A DNA stretch of 64,000 nt from contig NZ_BBXG01000021.1 of the NCBI RefSeq assembly GCF_001570605.1, positions 1-64,000 on the forward strand, in the 5' to 3' direction. Positions 54,574-63,641 of the stretch are shown piece after piece (position 1 is the stretch's first letter; each line of letters begins with the position of its first letter). The translations under genes were made by a program, and so were the position numbers. This stretch comes from Herbidospora cretacea (GTDB taxonomy: Bacteria > Actinomycetota > Actinomycetes > Streptosporangiales > Streptosporangiaceae). The notes under the pieces were generated by a model. That model saw only the letters and a list, made by a program, of their open reading frames with translations, had not been told where the DNA came from and made no database searches.

Positions 54574-55179
54574 CTGTCTTCCCGGCTCGTGGTCCTCGTC
54601 TCGGGTTCGGGGACCAACCTACAAGCCCTGCTCGACGCGGCGGCAGATCCGGCCTACGGCGCGACCGTCGTGGCCGTCGGGGCCGACCGTCCGGCGATCG
54701 AGGGGCTGGCCCGCGCCGAACGCGCCGGTCTGCCCACGTTCGCCGAGCGGGTAAGTGATCATACGGCCCGCGGGGCGTGGGATTCCGCCCTGGCCGAGAA
54801 GATCGCCGACCACAAACCCGACCTGGTGGTGTCGGCCGGGTTCATGAAGATCCTCGGCCCGGCCGTGCTGTCACGGTTCACGGTGGTCAACACCCACCCG
54901 GCGCTCCTCCCGGCCTTCCCCGGCGCCCACGCCGTGCGCGACGCGCTCGCCTACGGCGTGAAGGTCGCCGGCTGCACCGTCCACCTGGTCGACGACGGGG
55001 TCGACACCGGCCCGGTGATCGCCCAGGCGGCCGTCCCGGTCGAAGACGGCGACGACGAGGCGGCTCTCCACGAGCGCATCAAGGTCGTCGAGCGGAGCCT
55101 GCTGGTCGACGTCGTCGGGCGGATGGCCCGCGAGGGCTGGCGGGTCTCCGGGCGCACGGTGCGTCTGGGCACCCTCTGA
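54574..55179 (+). CDS. purN: Phosphoribosylglycinamide formyltransferase (CTG start)
   Basis: PurN transfers a formyl group from 10-formyltetrahydrofolate to GAR in purine synthesis. The product of about 201 residues has [17 protein letters not shown] at the phosphate-binding N-terminus, the catalytic triad region in [10 protein letters not shown] and [16 protein letters not shown] (Asn, His) and [12 protein letters not shown] (Asp). The first ATG/GTG-type codon, GTG 54589, would remove the first strand and sits 21 nt from the AAGGAG site. A CTG at 54574, 6 nt from AAGGAG (54562-54567), yields [15 protein letters not shown], the usual N-terminus. I therefore take CTG as the start. purH follows 26 nt later. 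Confidence 0.9.
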   Translation: MSSRLVVLVSGSGTNLQALLDAAADPAYGATVVAVGADRPAIEGLARAERAGLPTFAERVSDHTARGAWDSALAEKIADHKPDLVVSAGFMKILGPAVLSRFTVVNTHPALLPAFPGAHAVRDALAYGVKVAGCTVHLVDDGVDTGPVIAQAAVPVEDGDDEAALHERIKVVERSLLVDVVGRMAREGWRVSGRTVRLGTL

Positions 55180-55205
55180 ACATCAGGAACACAGGAGGCT
55201 ACACA

Positions 55206-56747
55206 GTGACTCGGATCGCCATCCGGCGCGCGCTCATCACGGTTTACGACAAGACCGGCCTGGAAGACCTGGCCCGGGGCCTCGAAGCGGCGGGGGTGGA
55301 GATCGTCTCGACCGGCGGCACCGCCGCCGCGATCGCCTCCTACGGCATCCCGGTCACGAAGGTGGAGTCGCTGACGGGTTTCCCCGAGTGCCTCGACGGC
55401 CGGGTCAAGACCCTCCACCCGCGCGTGCACGCCGGGTTGCTGGCCGACGGCGCCAACCCCGATCACGTCACCCAGCTCGAAGAGCTGGAGATCGAGCCGT
55501 TCCAGCTCTGTGTGGTCAACCTCTACCCGTTCCGCGAGACGGTCGCTTCGGGCGCGTCCGACGCCGACTGCGTGGAGAAGATCGACATCGGCGGCCCGGC
55601 GATGATCCGCGCCGCCGCCAAGAACCACAGCACGGTCGCCGTGGTCGTCGACCCGCGCGCCTACCCGTCGGTGCTGGCCGCGATCGGCGAGGGCGGCTTC
55701 ACCGTGACCGACCGCCGCCGCCTGGCCGCGACCGCCTACGCCCACACGGCCAGCTACGACGTGGCCGTGGCCTCCTGGTTCGCCAACGTCTACGCCCCCG
55801 AGGGCGAGTGGCCGGCGTTCATGGGCGCCGACTGGAGCCTGAAGGACGTGCTGCGTTACGGTGAGAACCCCCACCAGCGCGCCGCCCTCTACAGCACCGG
55901 CTCGGGCGGCCTGGCGGGCGCCGAGCAGCTCCACGGCAAGGAGATGTCCTACAACAACTACGTCGACGCCGACGCCGCCTGGCGCTCGGCCTGGGATTTC
56001 GACTCCCCGGCTGTCGCGATCATCAAGCACGCCAACCCGTGTGGCATCGCGGTCGGGTCCGACGTGGTCGAGGCACACCGTAAGGCCCACGAGTGCGACC
56101 CGGTCTCCGCCTACGGCGGTGTCATCGCGGTCAACCGTGAGGTCACCAGGGAGCTCGCCGAGCAGATCGCGCCCATCTTCACCGAGGTCGTCGTGGCGCC
56201 GTCCTTCGCGGCCGACGCCCTGACCGTGCTCCAGGAGAAGAAGAACCTCCGGCTGCTGGCCTGCCCGCAGGGCCCCCGCAACGCCGCCGAGTTCCGGCGG
56301 ATCGACGGCGGGCTGCTCGTGCAGACGGTCGACCGGGTCGACGAGCCCGGTGACAAGGCCGCCGGGTGGGAGCTCAAGGCCGGTCCGGCCGTCTCCGACG
56401 AGACCCTCGCCGACCTGGAGTTCGCCTGGAAGGCCGTGCGGTCGGTCAAGTCGAACGCGATCCTGCTGGCCAGCGGCGGCGCCTCGGTCGGCGTCGGCAT
56501 GGGCCAGGTCAACCGGGTCGACTCGGCGCGGCTGGCGGTCACCCGGGCGGGGGAGCGGGCGGCCGGTTCGGTGGCCGCCTCCGACGCGTTCTTCCCGTTC
56601 GCCGACGGCCTGCAGGTGCTGGTCGACGGCGGCGTGACCGCGATCGTGGAGCCCGGCGGCTCGATCCGTGACGACGAGGTCATCGCGGCGGCGCAGGCGG
56701 CCGGGGTGAGCCTCTACTTCACCGGCACCCGCCACTTCTTCCACTAA
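55206..56747 (+). CDS. purH: Bifunctional AICAR transformylase/IMP cyclohydrolase
   Basis: PurH performs the last two steps to IMP. The 513-residue protein starts with the IMP cyclohydrolase domain ([47 protein letters not shown]) and continues with the AICAR formyltransferase domain ([36 protein letters not shown] at the terminus). The GTG start has ACAGGAGG about 8 nt upstream. It lies in the order purN-purH-folD, so formyl-donor synthesis and use are encoded together, feeding IMP to GuaB/GuaA. Confidence 0.97.
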   Translation: MTRIAIRRALITVYDKTGLEDLARGLEAAGVEIVSTGGTAAAIASYGIPVTKVESLTGFPECLDGRVKTLHPRVHAGLLADGANPDHVTQLEELEIEPFQLCVVNLYPFRETVASGASDADCVEKIDIGGPAMIRAAAKNHSTVAVVVDPRAYPSVLAAIGEGGFTVTDRRRLAATAYAHTASYDVAVASWFANVYAPEGEWPAFMGADWSLKDVLRYGENPHQRAALYSTGSGGLAGAEQLHGKEMSYNNYVDADAAWRSAWDFDSPAVAIIKHANPCGIAVGSDVVEAHRKAHECDPVSAYGGVIAVNREVTRELAEQIAPIFTEVVVAPSFAADALTVLQEKKNLRLLACPQGPRNAAEFRRIDGGLLVQTVDRVDEPGDKAAGWELKAGPAVSDETLADLEFAWKAVRSVKSNAILLASGGASVGVGMGQVNRVDSARLAVTRAGERAAGSVAASDAFFPFADGLQVLVDGGVTAIVEPGGSIRDDEVIAAAQAAGVSLYFTGTRHFFH

Positions 56748-56756
56748 GGGGAGTAC

Positions 56757-57617
56757 ATGAGCGCAGGGATTCTCGACGGCAAGGCCACCGCGGCCAAGAT
56801 CAAGCTCGACCTGGCGCTGCGCGTCGGCAAGCTCGCCGAGGCGGGCGTCACCCCGGGTCTGGGCACGGTCCTGGTCGGCGACGACCCGGCCAGCCACATC
56901 TACGTCGCCAGCAAGCACCGCGACTGCGCCGAGGTCGGCATCAACTCGATCCAGCGCGAGCTGCCCGCCGACGCGACGCCGGGCCAGGTCGAGGACGTCA
57001 TCGACGAGCTCAACGCCGATCCGGCCTGCAACGGCTACATCGTGCAGCTCCCGCTGCCGCGCCACCTCGACACGATGGCGCTGCTGGAGCGGATCGACCC
57101 GGCCAAGGACGCCGACGGCCTCCACCCGGTCAACCTGGGCCGGCTGGTCCACATGGTCGACGCCCCGCTGCCCTGCACGCCGCGCGGCGTCGTCCAGCTC
57201 CTGCGGGAGTACGACGTGGCCATCAACGGCGCCGAGGTCGTGGTGATCGGCCGGGGCATCACGGTCGGGCGCCCGCTGGGCCTGCTGCTGACCCGCCGGT
57301 CGGAGAACGCCACTGTGACCCTCTGCCACACCGGGACGCGTGACCTGGCCGACCACGTCAGGCGGGCCGACATCGTCGTCGCGGCGGCCGGGGTGCCCGG
57401 CCTGATCACGGCCGACATGGTGAAGCCGGGGGCGGCCGTGCTCGACGTGGGTGTGTCACGGGTCGACGGGAAGATCGCCGGCGACGTCGCGCCCGGCGTC
57501 GCCGAGGTCGCCGGATGGGTCGCGCCCAATCCCGGCGGTGTCGGACCGATGACCCGCGCCCTGCTCCTGACCAACGTGGTCGAGGCCGCGGAGCGGGACG
57601 CGGGTCTGCTGAGCTAG
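56757..57617 (+). CDS. folD: Methylenetetrahydrofolate dehydrogenase/cyclohydrolase
   Basis: FolD converts 5,10-methylene-THF to 10-formyl-THF, the cofactor consumed by PurN and PurH. The 286-residue protein shows the catalytic [11 protein letters not shown] (Tyr-x3-Lys), [10 protein letters not shown], the substrate-side [13 protein letters not shown], and the Rossmann motif [31 protein letters not shown] is the conserved C-terminal element. It starts 9 nt after purH and ends 47 nt before the convergent FHA gene, with only a weak GCGGAG/CTCCGC hairpin (57620-57644) between. Confidence 0.96.
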   Translation: MSAGILDGKATAAKIKLDLALRVGKLAEAGVTPGLGTVLVGDDPASHIYVASKHRDCAEVGINSIQRELPADATPGQVEDVIDELNADPACNGYIVQLPLPRHLDTMALLERIDPAKDADGLHPVNLGRLVHMVDAPLPCTPRGVVQLLREYDVAINGAEVVVIGRGITVGRPLGLLLTRRSENATVTLCHTGTRDLADHVRRADIVVAAAGVPGLITADMVKPGAAVLDVGVSRVDGKIAGDVAPGVAEVAGWVAPNPGGVGPMTRALLLTNVVEAAERDAGLLS

Positions 57618-57664
57618 AAGCGGAGACCCCTCGCCGAGCTCCGCGACCCTTCAGCCGGTGATCA

Positions 57665-58327
57665 TCAACTCGCCCGGCGCCCGGCTGCGGGCGCCGACGC
57701 GGGATGCGCCGGAGTTCCGCTCCCCTCGGTCGCCCGTTGTGGCGGGACGACCGGGGTCGGGCGGACCAGCCCGAGCGCGACCACCTCGTTGGCGAGGCGG
57801 GTGCGCCGGTTGGTGCCCTCCGGAATGCGGAACTTCTGGTAGAGCCGCAGCAGGTGCTGCTTCACCGCGGCTTCCGTGACGACCAGGTCGTCGGCGATCT
57901 CGCGTGCGGTCGCGGGCGCCACGAACGCTTCGTCCGAGAGCGCCGGTCGACACAGCGAGGTCAGGACGTCGACCTCACGCCGGGTGAGCTCGGGTGCGGC
58001 GGCCCGCCGCAACTCGACCTCTGGCGCCAGGTCTTCGCGCGGTATCCCGCCGACCCTCGCGCGGGCGGCGCCGAACGAGACGACGTCGCCATCATCGAGG
58101 ACCCTCCGGGCGATCGGCCTGCCGTTCACCCGTGTGCCGTTGCGGGACAAGCCCAGGTCAACGACATACAGGTAAGGTCCCCGCCTGACGAACTCGGCGT
58201 GTAAACGCGACACGCTCGGGTCTGTCAGCCGGATGTCGGCACCTCGGCCCCGGCCGATCGTGGTGATCTCGGGGCGCAAGGGCACCACTTCGCCGGTGTC
58301 CTCGATCCGTATGAACGGCCCCTCCAC
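57665..58327 (-). CDS. FHA-domain/helix-turn-helix regulator
   Basis: This 220-residue protein has an N-terminal forkhead-associated domain (TIGRGRGADIRLTDPSVSRL with the phosphothreonine-binding Arg and Ser, then LSRNGTRVNGRPI). A LuxR-like winged helix follows (LTRREVDVLTSL, AREIADDLVVTEAAVKQHLL), then a Pro/Ala-rich tail. FHA domains bind phosphothreonine made by Ser/Thr kinases, and two such kinases are in the window, so it may translate kinase signalling into transcription. The start is GTG 58327 with GGAGG 7 nt upstream. It is divergent from citrate synthase across 181 nt and could control it or folD; no target is shown. Confidence 0.82.
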   Translation of the reverse strand: MEGPFIRIEDTGEVVPLRPEITTIGRGRGADIRLTDPSVSRLHAEFVRRGPYLYVVDLGLSRNGTRVNGRPIARRVLDDGDVVSFGAARARVGGIPREDLAPEVELRRAAAPELTRREVDVLTSLCRPALSDEAFVAPATAREIADDLVVTEAAVKQHLLRLYQKFRIPEGTNRRTRLANEVVALGLVRPTPVVPPQRATEGSGTPAHPASAPAAGRRAS

Positions 58328-58508
58328 GGCAGTTCCTCCCCAGGTAGCCCGCCGTTACTTTCACATCAGCTGCGGCTTACCCAAACGTGGGGATCGGGAA
58401 TCGCCTTTACCTTGACCAGAATCGGCGTCTGATTGGTCTGGACCTTTCGAGGGGTGCTTCACCAGCTCACGGGTAGACTTTCGCGGTAGATAAGCGGAGG
58501 AAACACTC

Positions 58509-59630
58509 ATGGCAGACAAGCCCACCAAAGGCCTGGCCGATGTCGTCGCCGCGTCAACAGCGCTCAGCGACATCGACGGCAAGGCCGGTCTGTTGTTCTA
58601 CCGCGGATACGACATCCACGACCTGGCCGGCCGTACCACCTTCGAGGAAACCGCCCACCTTCTCCAGCACGGCACCCTCCCGAACCGCGACCAGCTCGCC
58701 CATTACGGCGCGGAACTCGTGCGGGGGCGCACGCTCGGCAGTCTCGTCGAGCAGAACGTCGTGGAGATCGCCGAGAAGCAGGAGCCCATGGAGGCCCTGC
58801 GCACGCTGCTCTCCCTGACCAGCGCCGACGATCCCGACAAGGACTCCAACGCCGCCGACGCCAACCTGCGCAAGGCGGCCCGGCTGACGGCCCTGCAGCC
58901 GATCCTGGTGGCCCGCTTCCACGCGGCCCGCCGTGGCGTGGAGATCCCCGAGCCCGATCCCGACAAGTCGATCGCGGCCAACTTCCTGCTCCAGATCACC
59001 GGCAGGGAACCGACCCCCCGTGAAGTGGAGATCTTCGACGAGTGCCTGGTGCTCCACGCCGACCACACGATGAACGCCTCGACGTTCGCCGCCCGGGTCT
59101 GCGCGGCCACCCTGTCGGACATGCACTCGGCCGTGGTCGCCGCCATCGGCACCCTCAAGGGGCCGCTGCACGGCGGGGCCAACGAGCAGGTCATGCGGAC
59201 CCTGGAGTCCCTCGACTCCGGCGGCGTCGCCGAGGCCGTCCGGGCCAAGCTGGCGGGCGGCGAGAAGATCATGGGGTTCGGCCACCGGGTCTACAAGACC
59301 GAGGACCCCCGGGCGACCCACCTGCGCCGCATGTCCGAGGAGCTGGCCGAGGCGTCCGGCGACGACACCTACTATCGGATGTCGAAGGAGATGGAGGAGG
59401 TCGTCTTCTCGGAGAAGGGCCTCTACCCCAACGTCGACTTCTACGCCGCGACGGTCTACCACTTCCTCGGCATCCCGACCGACCTGTTCACCCCGGTGTT
59501 CTCGGTCAGCCGGATGGCGGGATGGACCGCCCACGTCATCGAGCAGCACGCCGACAACCGGCTGATCCGCCCGGACAGCGAGTACATCGGCGCGCGCGAC
59601 CAGAAGTGGATCCACATCGACGAGCGGTGA
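58509..59630 (+). CDS. Citrate synthase (short type; methylcitrate synthase possible)
   Basis: This 373-residue citrate synthase-fold enzyme condenses an acyl-CoA with oxaloacetate. The catalytic residues are visible: His in GPLHGGANEQV, His in MGFGHRVYKTEDPR and Asp in PNVDFYAATVYHFLG. The short length and N-terminus (LFYRGYDIHDLAGRTTFEE) match the actinobacterial citrate synthase 2 / 2-methylcitrate synthase group, so acetyl-CoA versus propionyl-CoA preference is uncertain. Proximity to icd favours citrate synthesis; no prpB or prpD is near. The ATG has GGAGG (58496-58500) 8 nt upstream, and a TAGACT -10 candidate lies at 58474-58479. Confidence 0.9.
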   Translation: MADKPTKGLADVVAASTALSDIDGKAGLLFYRGYDIHDLAGRTTFEETAHLLQHGTLPNRDQLAHYGAELVRGRTLGSLVEQNVVEIAEKQEPMEALRTLLSLTSADDPDKDSNAADANLRKAARLTALQPILVARFHAARRGVEIPEPDPDKSIAANFLLQITGREPTPREVEIFDECLVLHADHTMNASTFAARVCAATLSDMHSAVVAAIGTLKGPLHGGANEQVMRTLESLDSGGVAEAVRAKLAGGEKIMGFGHRVYKTEDPRATHLRRMSEELAEASGDDTYYRMSKEMEEVVFSEKGLYPNVDFYAATVYHFLGIPTDLFTPVFSVSRMAGWTAHVIEQHADNRLIRPDSEYIGARDQKWIHIDER

Positions 59631-59685
59631 CAACCCGCTTCGACACCAGAGACGGAAACCGACCATCAACACCAACGCGAGGCGC

Positions 59686-60000
59686 ATGGCCTGGGGGGCC
59701 TACATCATGGTGGCCGCGGGAGCGGCCGCCGGCCTGATCCTCATCGCCGTGCTCCCGGAACCCTGGTTGGGCGGCGTCGTGCTCGGCGCCGCCTTTCTCG
59801 CGGGCGCGGTGCTGCGGCTACTGCTTCCCCGGCGCCACTCCGGCGGGCTCTCGGTCCGCTCCCGGGTGGCCGACACCGTCACGCTCACCCTGTTCGGGCT
59901 GCTGATGGTGGCGGCCGGGGTCCTGCTGGAGGTCGACCTCCATCCCTCAGACCTCATCGTCGACCAGGTGCGGCCGTCCGATAGCCTCGTCGGCCAGTGA
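59686..60000 (+). CDS. Small membrane protein (DUF3017-like)
   Basis: This 104-residue protein has three hydrophobic helices ([60 protein letters not shown]) and a polar C-terminal tail. Size, topology and location beside folD, citrate synthase and icd match DUF3017 proteins, which lie at this position in streptomycetes. Function unknown. The ATG follows GAGG closely. It lies between citrate synthase (55-nt gap) and icd (49-nt gap), probably in the same transcript. Confidence 0.65.
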   Translation: MAWGAYIMVAAGAAAGLILIAVLPEPWLGGVVLGAAFLAGAVLRLLLPRRHSGGLSVRSRVADTVTLTLFGLLMVAAGVLLEVDLHPSDLIVDQVRPSDSLVGQ

Positions 60001-60049
60001 CCTCAAAAAGGACTCCGGCCACAGTTCGTTCAGAAGGGGAACCCCACGC

Positions 60050-61264
60050 ATGCCCAAGATCAAGGTAGCGGGTCCGGTCGTCGAACTCGACGGCGACGAG
60101 ATGACCCGGATCATCTGGCAGTTCATCAAGGACCAGCTGATCCTGCCCTACCTCGATGTCGACCTCAAGTACTACGACCTCGGCATCGAACACCGTGACG
60201 CCACCGACGACCAGGTCACGATCGACGCCGCGAACGCCATCAAGCAGTACGGCGTCGGCGTCAAGTGCGCGACGATCACCCCCGACGAGGCCCGCGTCGA
60301 GGAGTTCGGCCTGAAGAAGATGTGGAAGTCCCCGAACGGGACCATCCGCAACATCCTCGGCGGCGTCATCTTCCGCGAGCCCATCATCATGTCGAACGTG
60401 CCGCGTCTGGTGCCCGGCTGGACCAAGCCGATCATCGTCGGCCGTCACGCGTTCGGCGACCAGTACCGCGCGACCGACCTCAAGGTCCCCGGTGAGGGCA
60501 CACTGACCCTGACCTTCACCCCGAAGGACGGCAGCGAGCCGATCGAGCTCAACGTCTTCGACTTCCCCGGCGGCGGCGTCGCCATGGCCATGTACAACCT
60601 CGACGAGTCGATCCGCGACTTCGCCCGCTCGTCGATGCGCTACGGCCTGTCGCGCAACTACCCCGTCTACCTGTCGACGAAGAACACGATCATGAAGGCC
60701 TACGACGGCCGGTTCAAGGACATCTTCGCCGAGGTCTTCGAGAGCGAGTTCAAGGCCGACTTCGAGGCGGCCGGGATCACCTACGAGCACCGGCTGATCG
60801 ACGACATGGTCGCGGCGTCGCTGAAGTGGGAGGGCGGCTACGTCTGGGCGTGCAAGAACTACGACGGTGACGTCCAGTCGGACACGGTGGCGCAGGGCTT
60901 CGGGTCGCTCGGCCTGATGACCTCGGTGCTGATGACCCCCGACGGCCGGACCGTCGAGGCCGAGGCCGCCCACGGCACGGTGACCCGGCACTTCCGCCAG
61001 CACCAGCAGGGCAAGCCGACCTCGACCAACCCGATCGCGTCGATCTTCGCCTGGACGCGTGGCCTGCAGCACCGCGGCAAGCTCGACAACCAGCCCGAGG
61101 TCATCGACTTCGCGACCAAGCTCGAAGAGGTCTGCGTCGAGACGGTCGAGAGCGGCAAGATGACCAAGGACCTGGCGCTGCTGGTCGGCGGCGACGCCGA
61201 GTGGCTGACCACCCAGGACTTCCTGGCCACGCTCGACGAGAACCTGCAGAAGAAGATGGCCTGA
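60050..61264 (+). CDS. icd: NADP-dependent isocitrate dehydrogenase
   Basis: This 404-residue dimeric isocitrate dehydrogenase of the eukaryote-like type decarboxylates isocitrate to 2-oxoglutarate with NADP+. It shows [20 protein letters not shown] at the N-terminus, [19 protein letters not shown] (substrate-binding Ser/Asn/Arg), [20 protein letters not shown] (metal-binding aspartates) and [16 protein letters not shown] (NADP-binding). AAGGGG precedes the ATG. With citrate synthase and sucCD it encodes several TCA-cycle steps in one 11-kb stretch. A terminator follows. Confidence 0.96.
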   Translation: MPKIKVAGPVVELDGDEMTRIIWQFIKDQLILPYLDVDLKYYDLGIEHRDATDDQVTIDAANAIKQYGVGVKCATITPDEARVEEFGLKKMWKSPNGTIRNILGGVIFREPIIMSNVPRLVPGWTKPIIVGRHAFGDQYRATDLKVPGEGTLTLTFTPKDGSEPIELNVFDFPGGGVAMAMYNLDESIRDFARSSMRYGLSRNYPVYLSTKNTIMKAYDGRFKDIFAEVFESEFKADFEAAGITYEHRLIDDMVAASLKWEGGYVWACKNYDGDVQSDTVAQGFGSLGLMTSVLMTPDGRTVEAEAAHGTVTRHFRQHQQGKPTSTNPIASIFAWTRGLQHRGKLDNQPEVIDFATKLEEVCVETVESGKMTKDLALLVGGDAEWLTTQDFLATLDENLQKKMA

Positions 61265-61287
61265 CCGCGCCGGAACTCTTCTCCCCC

Positions 61288-61327
61288 AGAGCCGCTCGCC
61301 TTTCCCCGGTGGGCGGCTCTTGTGTTT
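61288..61327 (+). terminator. Intrinsic terminator after icd
   Basis: A 13-bp stem (61288-61300 with 61308-61320, including two G-U pairs) and a 7-nt loop are followed by TGTGTTT. It separates icd from the kinase gene. Confidence 0.8.
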
Positions 61328-61377
61328 GCCGTAAAGTCAGCGTGGCCAGTTGATGACGAAAACGGTGGTATTCATTC

Positions 61378-63219
61378 ATGATCGAGCCGCTCGGGTCGGG
61401 GGACCCGAAACAGCTCGGTCCCTTCACCCTGTCCGGGCGGATCGGCGAGGGCGGCCAGGGGACCGTCTACCTCGGCACCAACCCGGAGGGTGAGCGGGCC
61501 GCGGTGAAGCTTCTGCACGTCAAGTTCACCGGTGACGCCATGGCCCGGTCCCGCTTCGCCCGCGAGCTGAGGGCCGCCGAGCGGGTCGCCAGCTTCTGCA
61601 CGGCCCGGGTCGTCGGCGCCGACCTGGAAGGCGACACCCCCTACATCGCCAGTGAGTACATCGAGGGCCTGTCGCTGCGCGAGCAGATCGACCAGCAGGG
61701 CCCGATGAGCGGCGCCGACCTGGAGCGGCTGGCCGTCGGCACCGCCACCGCGCTGACCGCCATCCACCAGGCGGGCATCGTCCACCGCGACTTCAAGCCT
61801 GACAACGTGCTGCTGGCCGCCGAGGGCCCCCGGGTGGTCGACTTCGGCATCGCCCGCATCCTCGACTCCACCGGCACCATCACCAGCCGGGCGATCGGGA
61901 CGCCCGCGTACATGGCCCCCGAGCAGGTCTCCGGCGACGACGTCGGGGCCTTCACCGACGTGTTCGCCTGGGGCGCGACGATCGCCTACGCCGCCACCGG
62001 GCAGGCCGCCTTCGGGGCGAAGTCGATCGCGGCGGTGCTCAACCGCATCCTCAACCACGAGGTCGACCTGACCCCGCTGCCCGAGCCGCTGAAGAGCGTC
62101 GTGGCGGCGAGCGTGAGCAAGCGGCCGGCCGACCGGCCGACGGCCGGGCAGATCCTGCTGCGGCTCCTCGGCCACCCCGAGACCGGCGACGCCTCGACCA
62201 TGGTGATGTCCCAGGGCGCCCTGGTGGCCAATCCCGAGACCGGCCCGTTCCCGGTGATCAGGGACGTCGACGAGGCGACGCGGATGTTCCGGATGCCGCC
62301 GCCCGCGCCTCCTCCGGCGCCGAGGCCGAAGAAGAAGTGGTGGCTGCCCGCCGCCATGGCCGGCGCCGCGGCGCTGGTGCTGGGCGGGGTCGCGGTCGTG
62401 GTGACGTTGATGGTCAACTCCCCGGCGAACGCCCCGACGAGGCAGTCCCCGAGCCCCAGCCCGTCGGCCCCGTCGCTGCTGGACAAGGTGCGGAAGACGG
62501 GCAGGCTGACGATCGGCGTGCGGGGGGACCTGCCGGGGCTCGGGCTGCCGGTCGGCGGGGAGTTGCGCGGCTTCGAGGTCGAGATCGGCCGCCTCATCGC
62601 CAAGGAGCTCGGCGCCGACGACGTGACGTTCCAGGTGGTCAAGCCGTTCACGCGGGAGCAGGCGCTGATCTCGGGGGCGGTCGACATGGTGGTCGCGACC
62701 TACACCTACGAGATGGCCAAGGACGACGCGGTCACCTTCGCCGGGCCCTACTACCAGGCCAGGAACGACTTGCTGGTGGCCGACGACTCGGGCATCGTCA
62801 GGGCCGCCGACCTCCAGGGCAAGCGGCTGTGCGTGCGGGCGGGCACCAACACCTCCGAGGTGCAGACGTGGCTGGAGGCGCGGAAGATCGTCATGGTCGA
62901 GGTGCGCGGCACCGACTCGGGCAACTGCATGGACCTGCTGAGAGAGGGGCTGGTCGACGCCGTTCCCGGCGACGACCTCATGCTGGCCGGGTTCGCCGAC
63001 CGCGAGCCGGTCAAATACCGCGTGCTCGGGCTCGGCATCGGCTCGGCCAGCTACGTGGTCGGGCTGCCGCAGGGCGACGTGGCGGCGTGCGAGGCGACCC
63101 AGGCCGCCATCACCAAGCTCTTTAACACCGGCCGCGCCGGGAAGCTGATGGCCACCTATTTCGGCAACGCCGTCTTCACGCCCGACCGCAGGATCCCCAC
63201 CCAGCTCACCTGCCGTTAG
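61378..63219 (+). CDS. Ser/Thr kinase fused to solute-binding sensor domain
   Basis: This is a 613-residue receptor kinase. The Hanks kinase domain shows GEGGQG (23-28), Lys44, HRDFKPDN (136-143), DFG (155-157) and GTPAYMAPE. A Pro-rich juxtamembrane segment leads to one transmembrane helix (about 321-347). The outer domain (about 368-605) is a complete type-3 periplasmic binding protein, as in GlnH-like amino acid receptors: GRLTIGVRGDLPGLG, GFEVEIGRLIAKELG, FAGPYYQARNDLLVADDS, LQGKRLCVRAGTNTSEVQTW. It would phosphorylate cytosolic targets in response to an external amino acid-like ligand. The kinase half is paralogous to the one at 12574-14460. The ATG at 61378 follows the icd terminator. 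Confidence 0.92.
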   Translation: MIEPLGSGDPKQLGPFTLSGRIGEGGQGTVYLGTNPEGERAAVKLLHVKFTGDAMARSRFARELRAAERVASFCTARVVGADLEGDTPYIASEYIEGLSLREQIDQQGPMSGADLERLAVGTATALTAIHQAGIVHRDFKPDNVLLAAEGPRVVDFGIARILDSTGTITSRAIGTPAYMAPEQVSGDDVGAFTDVFAWGATIAYAATGQAAFGAKSIAAVLNRILNHEVDLTPLPEPLKSVVAASVSKRPADRPTAGQILLRLLGHPETGDASTMVMSQGALVANPETGPFPVIRDVDEATRMFRMPPPAPPPAPRPKKKWWLPAAMAGAAALVLGGVAVVVTLMVNSPANAPTRQSPSPSPSAPSLLDKVRKTGRLTIGVRGDLPGLGLPVGGELRGFEVEIGRLIAKELGADDVTFQVVKPFTREQALISGAVDMVVATYTYEMAKDDAVTFAGPYYQARNDLLVADDSGIVRAADLQGKRLCVRAGTNTSEVQTWLEARKIVMVEVRGTDSGNCMDLLREGLVDAVPGDDLMLAGFADREPVKYRVLGLGIGSASYVVGLPQGDVAACEATQAAITKLFNTGRAGKLMATYFGNAVFTPDRRIPTQLTCR

Positions 63220-63581
63220 CGGCGGCGCGGCCGGAGCAGCAGCACGATCATCACGAGCGCCTCCAGCGCGAACGCGGCCCCCATCGCCGTCGGCGTCACC
63301 CAGTCGGAGACCGGGCAGCTCGTCGCGATCTGCCTGCCGTCGACCAGGACCGTCTCACAGTTGAAGACCATGAGCGGCACGACGTAGACCCACAGGACGC
63401 CCAGGGGCCAGACCAGCAGGCCGAGCGCCTTCTCCCAGGGCCGCCAGCGCTTGGAGGCCAGCAGCAGGTAGGCGCCGGCCAGCCAGCCGACCACGAACAG
63501 CAGGCCGCCGAAGGTCAGCAGCAGGACCGTGGAGACGTCGTAGAGCAGGGCGCGGACTTTGCCGTCCCGTGTCCCTTCCAT
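63216..63581 (-). CDS. Small membrane protein, unknown
   Basis: This 121-residue protein has three predicted helices (VSTVLLLTFGGLLFVVGWLA, KALGLLVWPLGVLWVYVVPL, AAFALEALVMIVLLL). An exposed loop between helices 2 and 3 carries two cysteines (FNCETVLVDG, ATSCPVSD) that could pair. I do not recognise the family. The stop overlaps that of the convergent kinase gene (TTAG, 63216-63219). The ATG is at 63581. Function unknown. Confidence 0.65.
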   Translation of the reverse strand: MEGTRDGKVRALLYDVSTVLLLTFGGLLFVVGWLAGAYLLLASKRWRPWEKALGLLVWPLGVLWVYVVPLMVFNCETVLVDGRQIATSCPVSDWVTPTAMGAAFALEALVMIVLLLRPRRR

Positions 63582-63641
63582 GGGTCCGACGGTAGCGTGT
63601 CCGAACGATCTTCTCGACGCCCCGGCCGTTGAATGGGGGCC

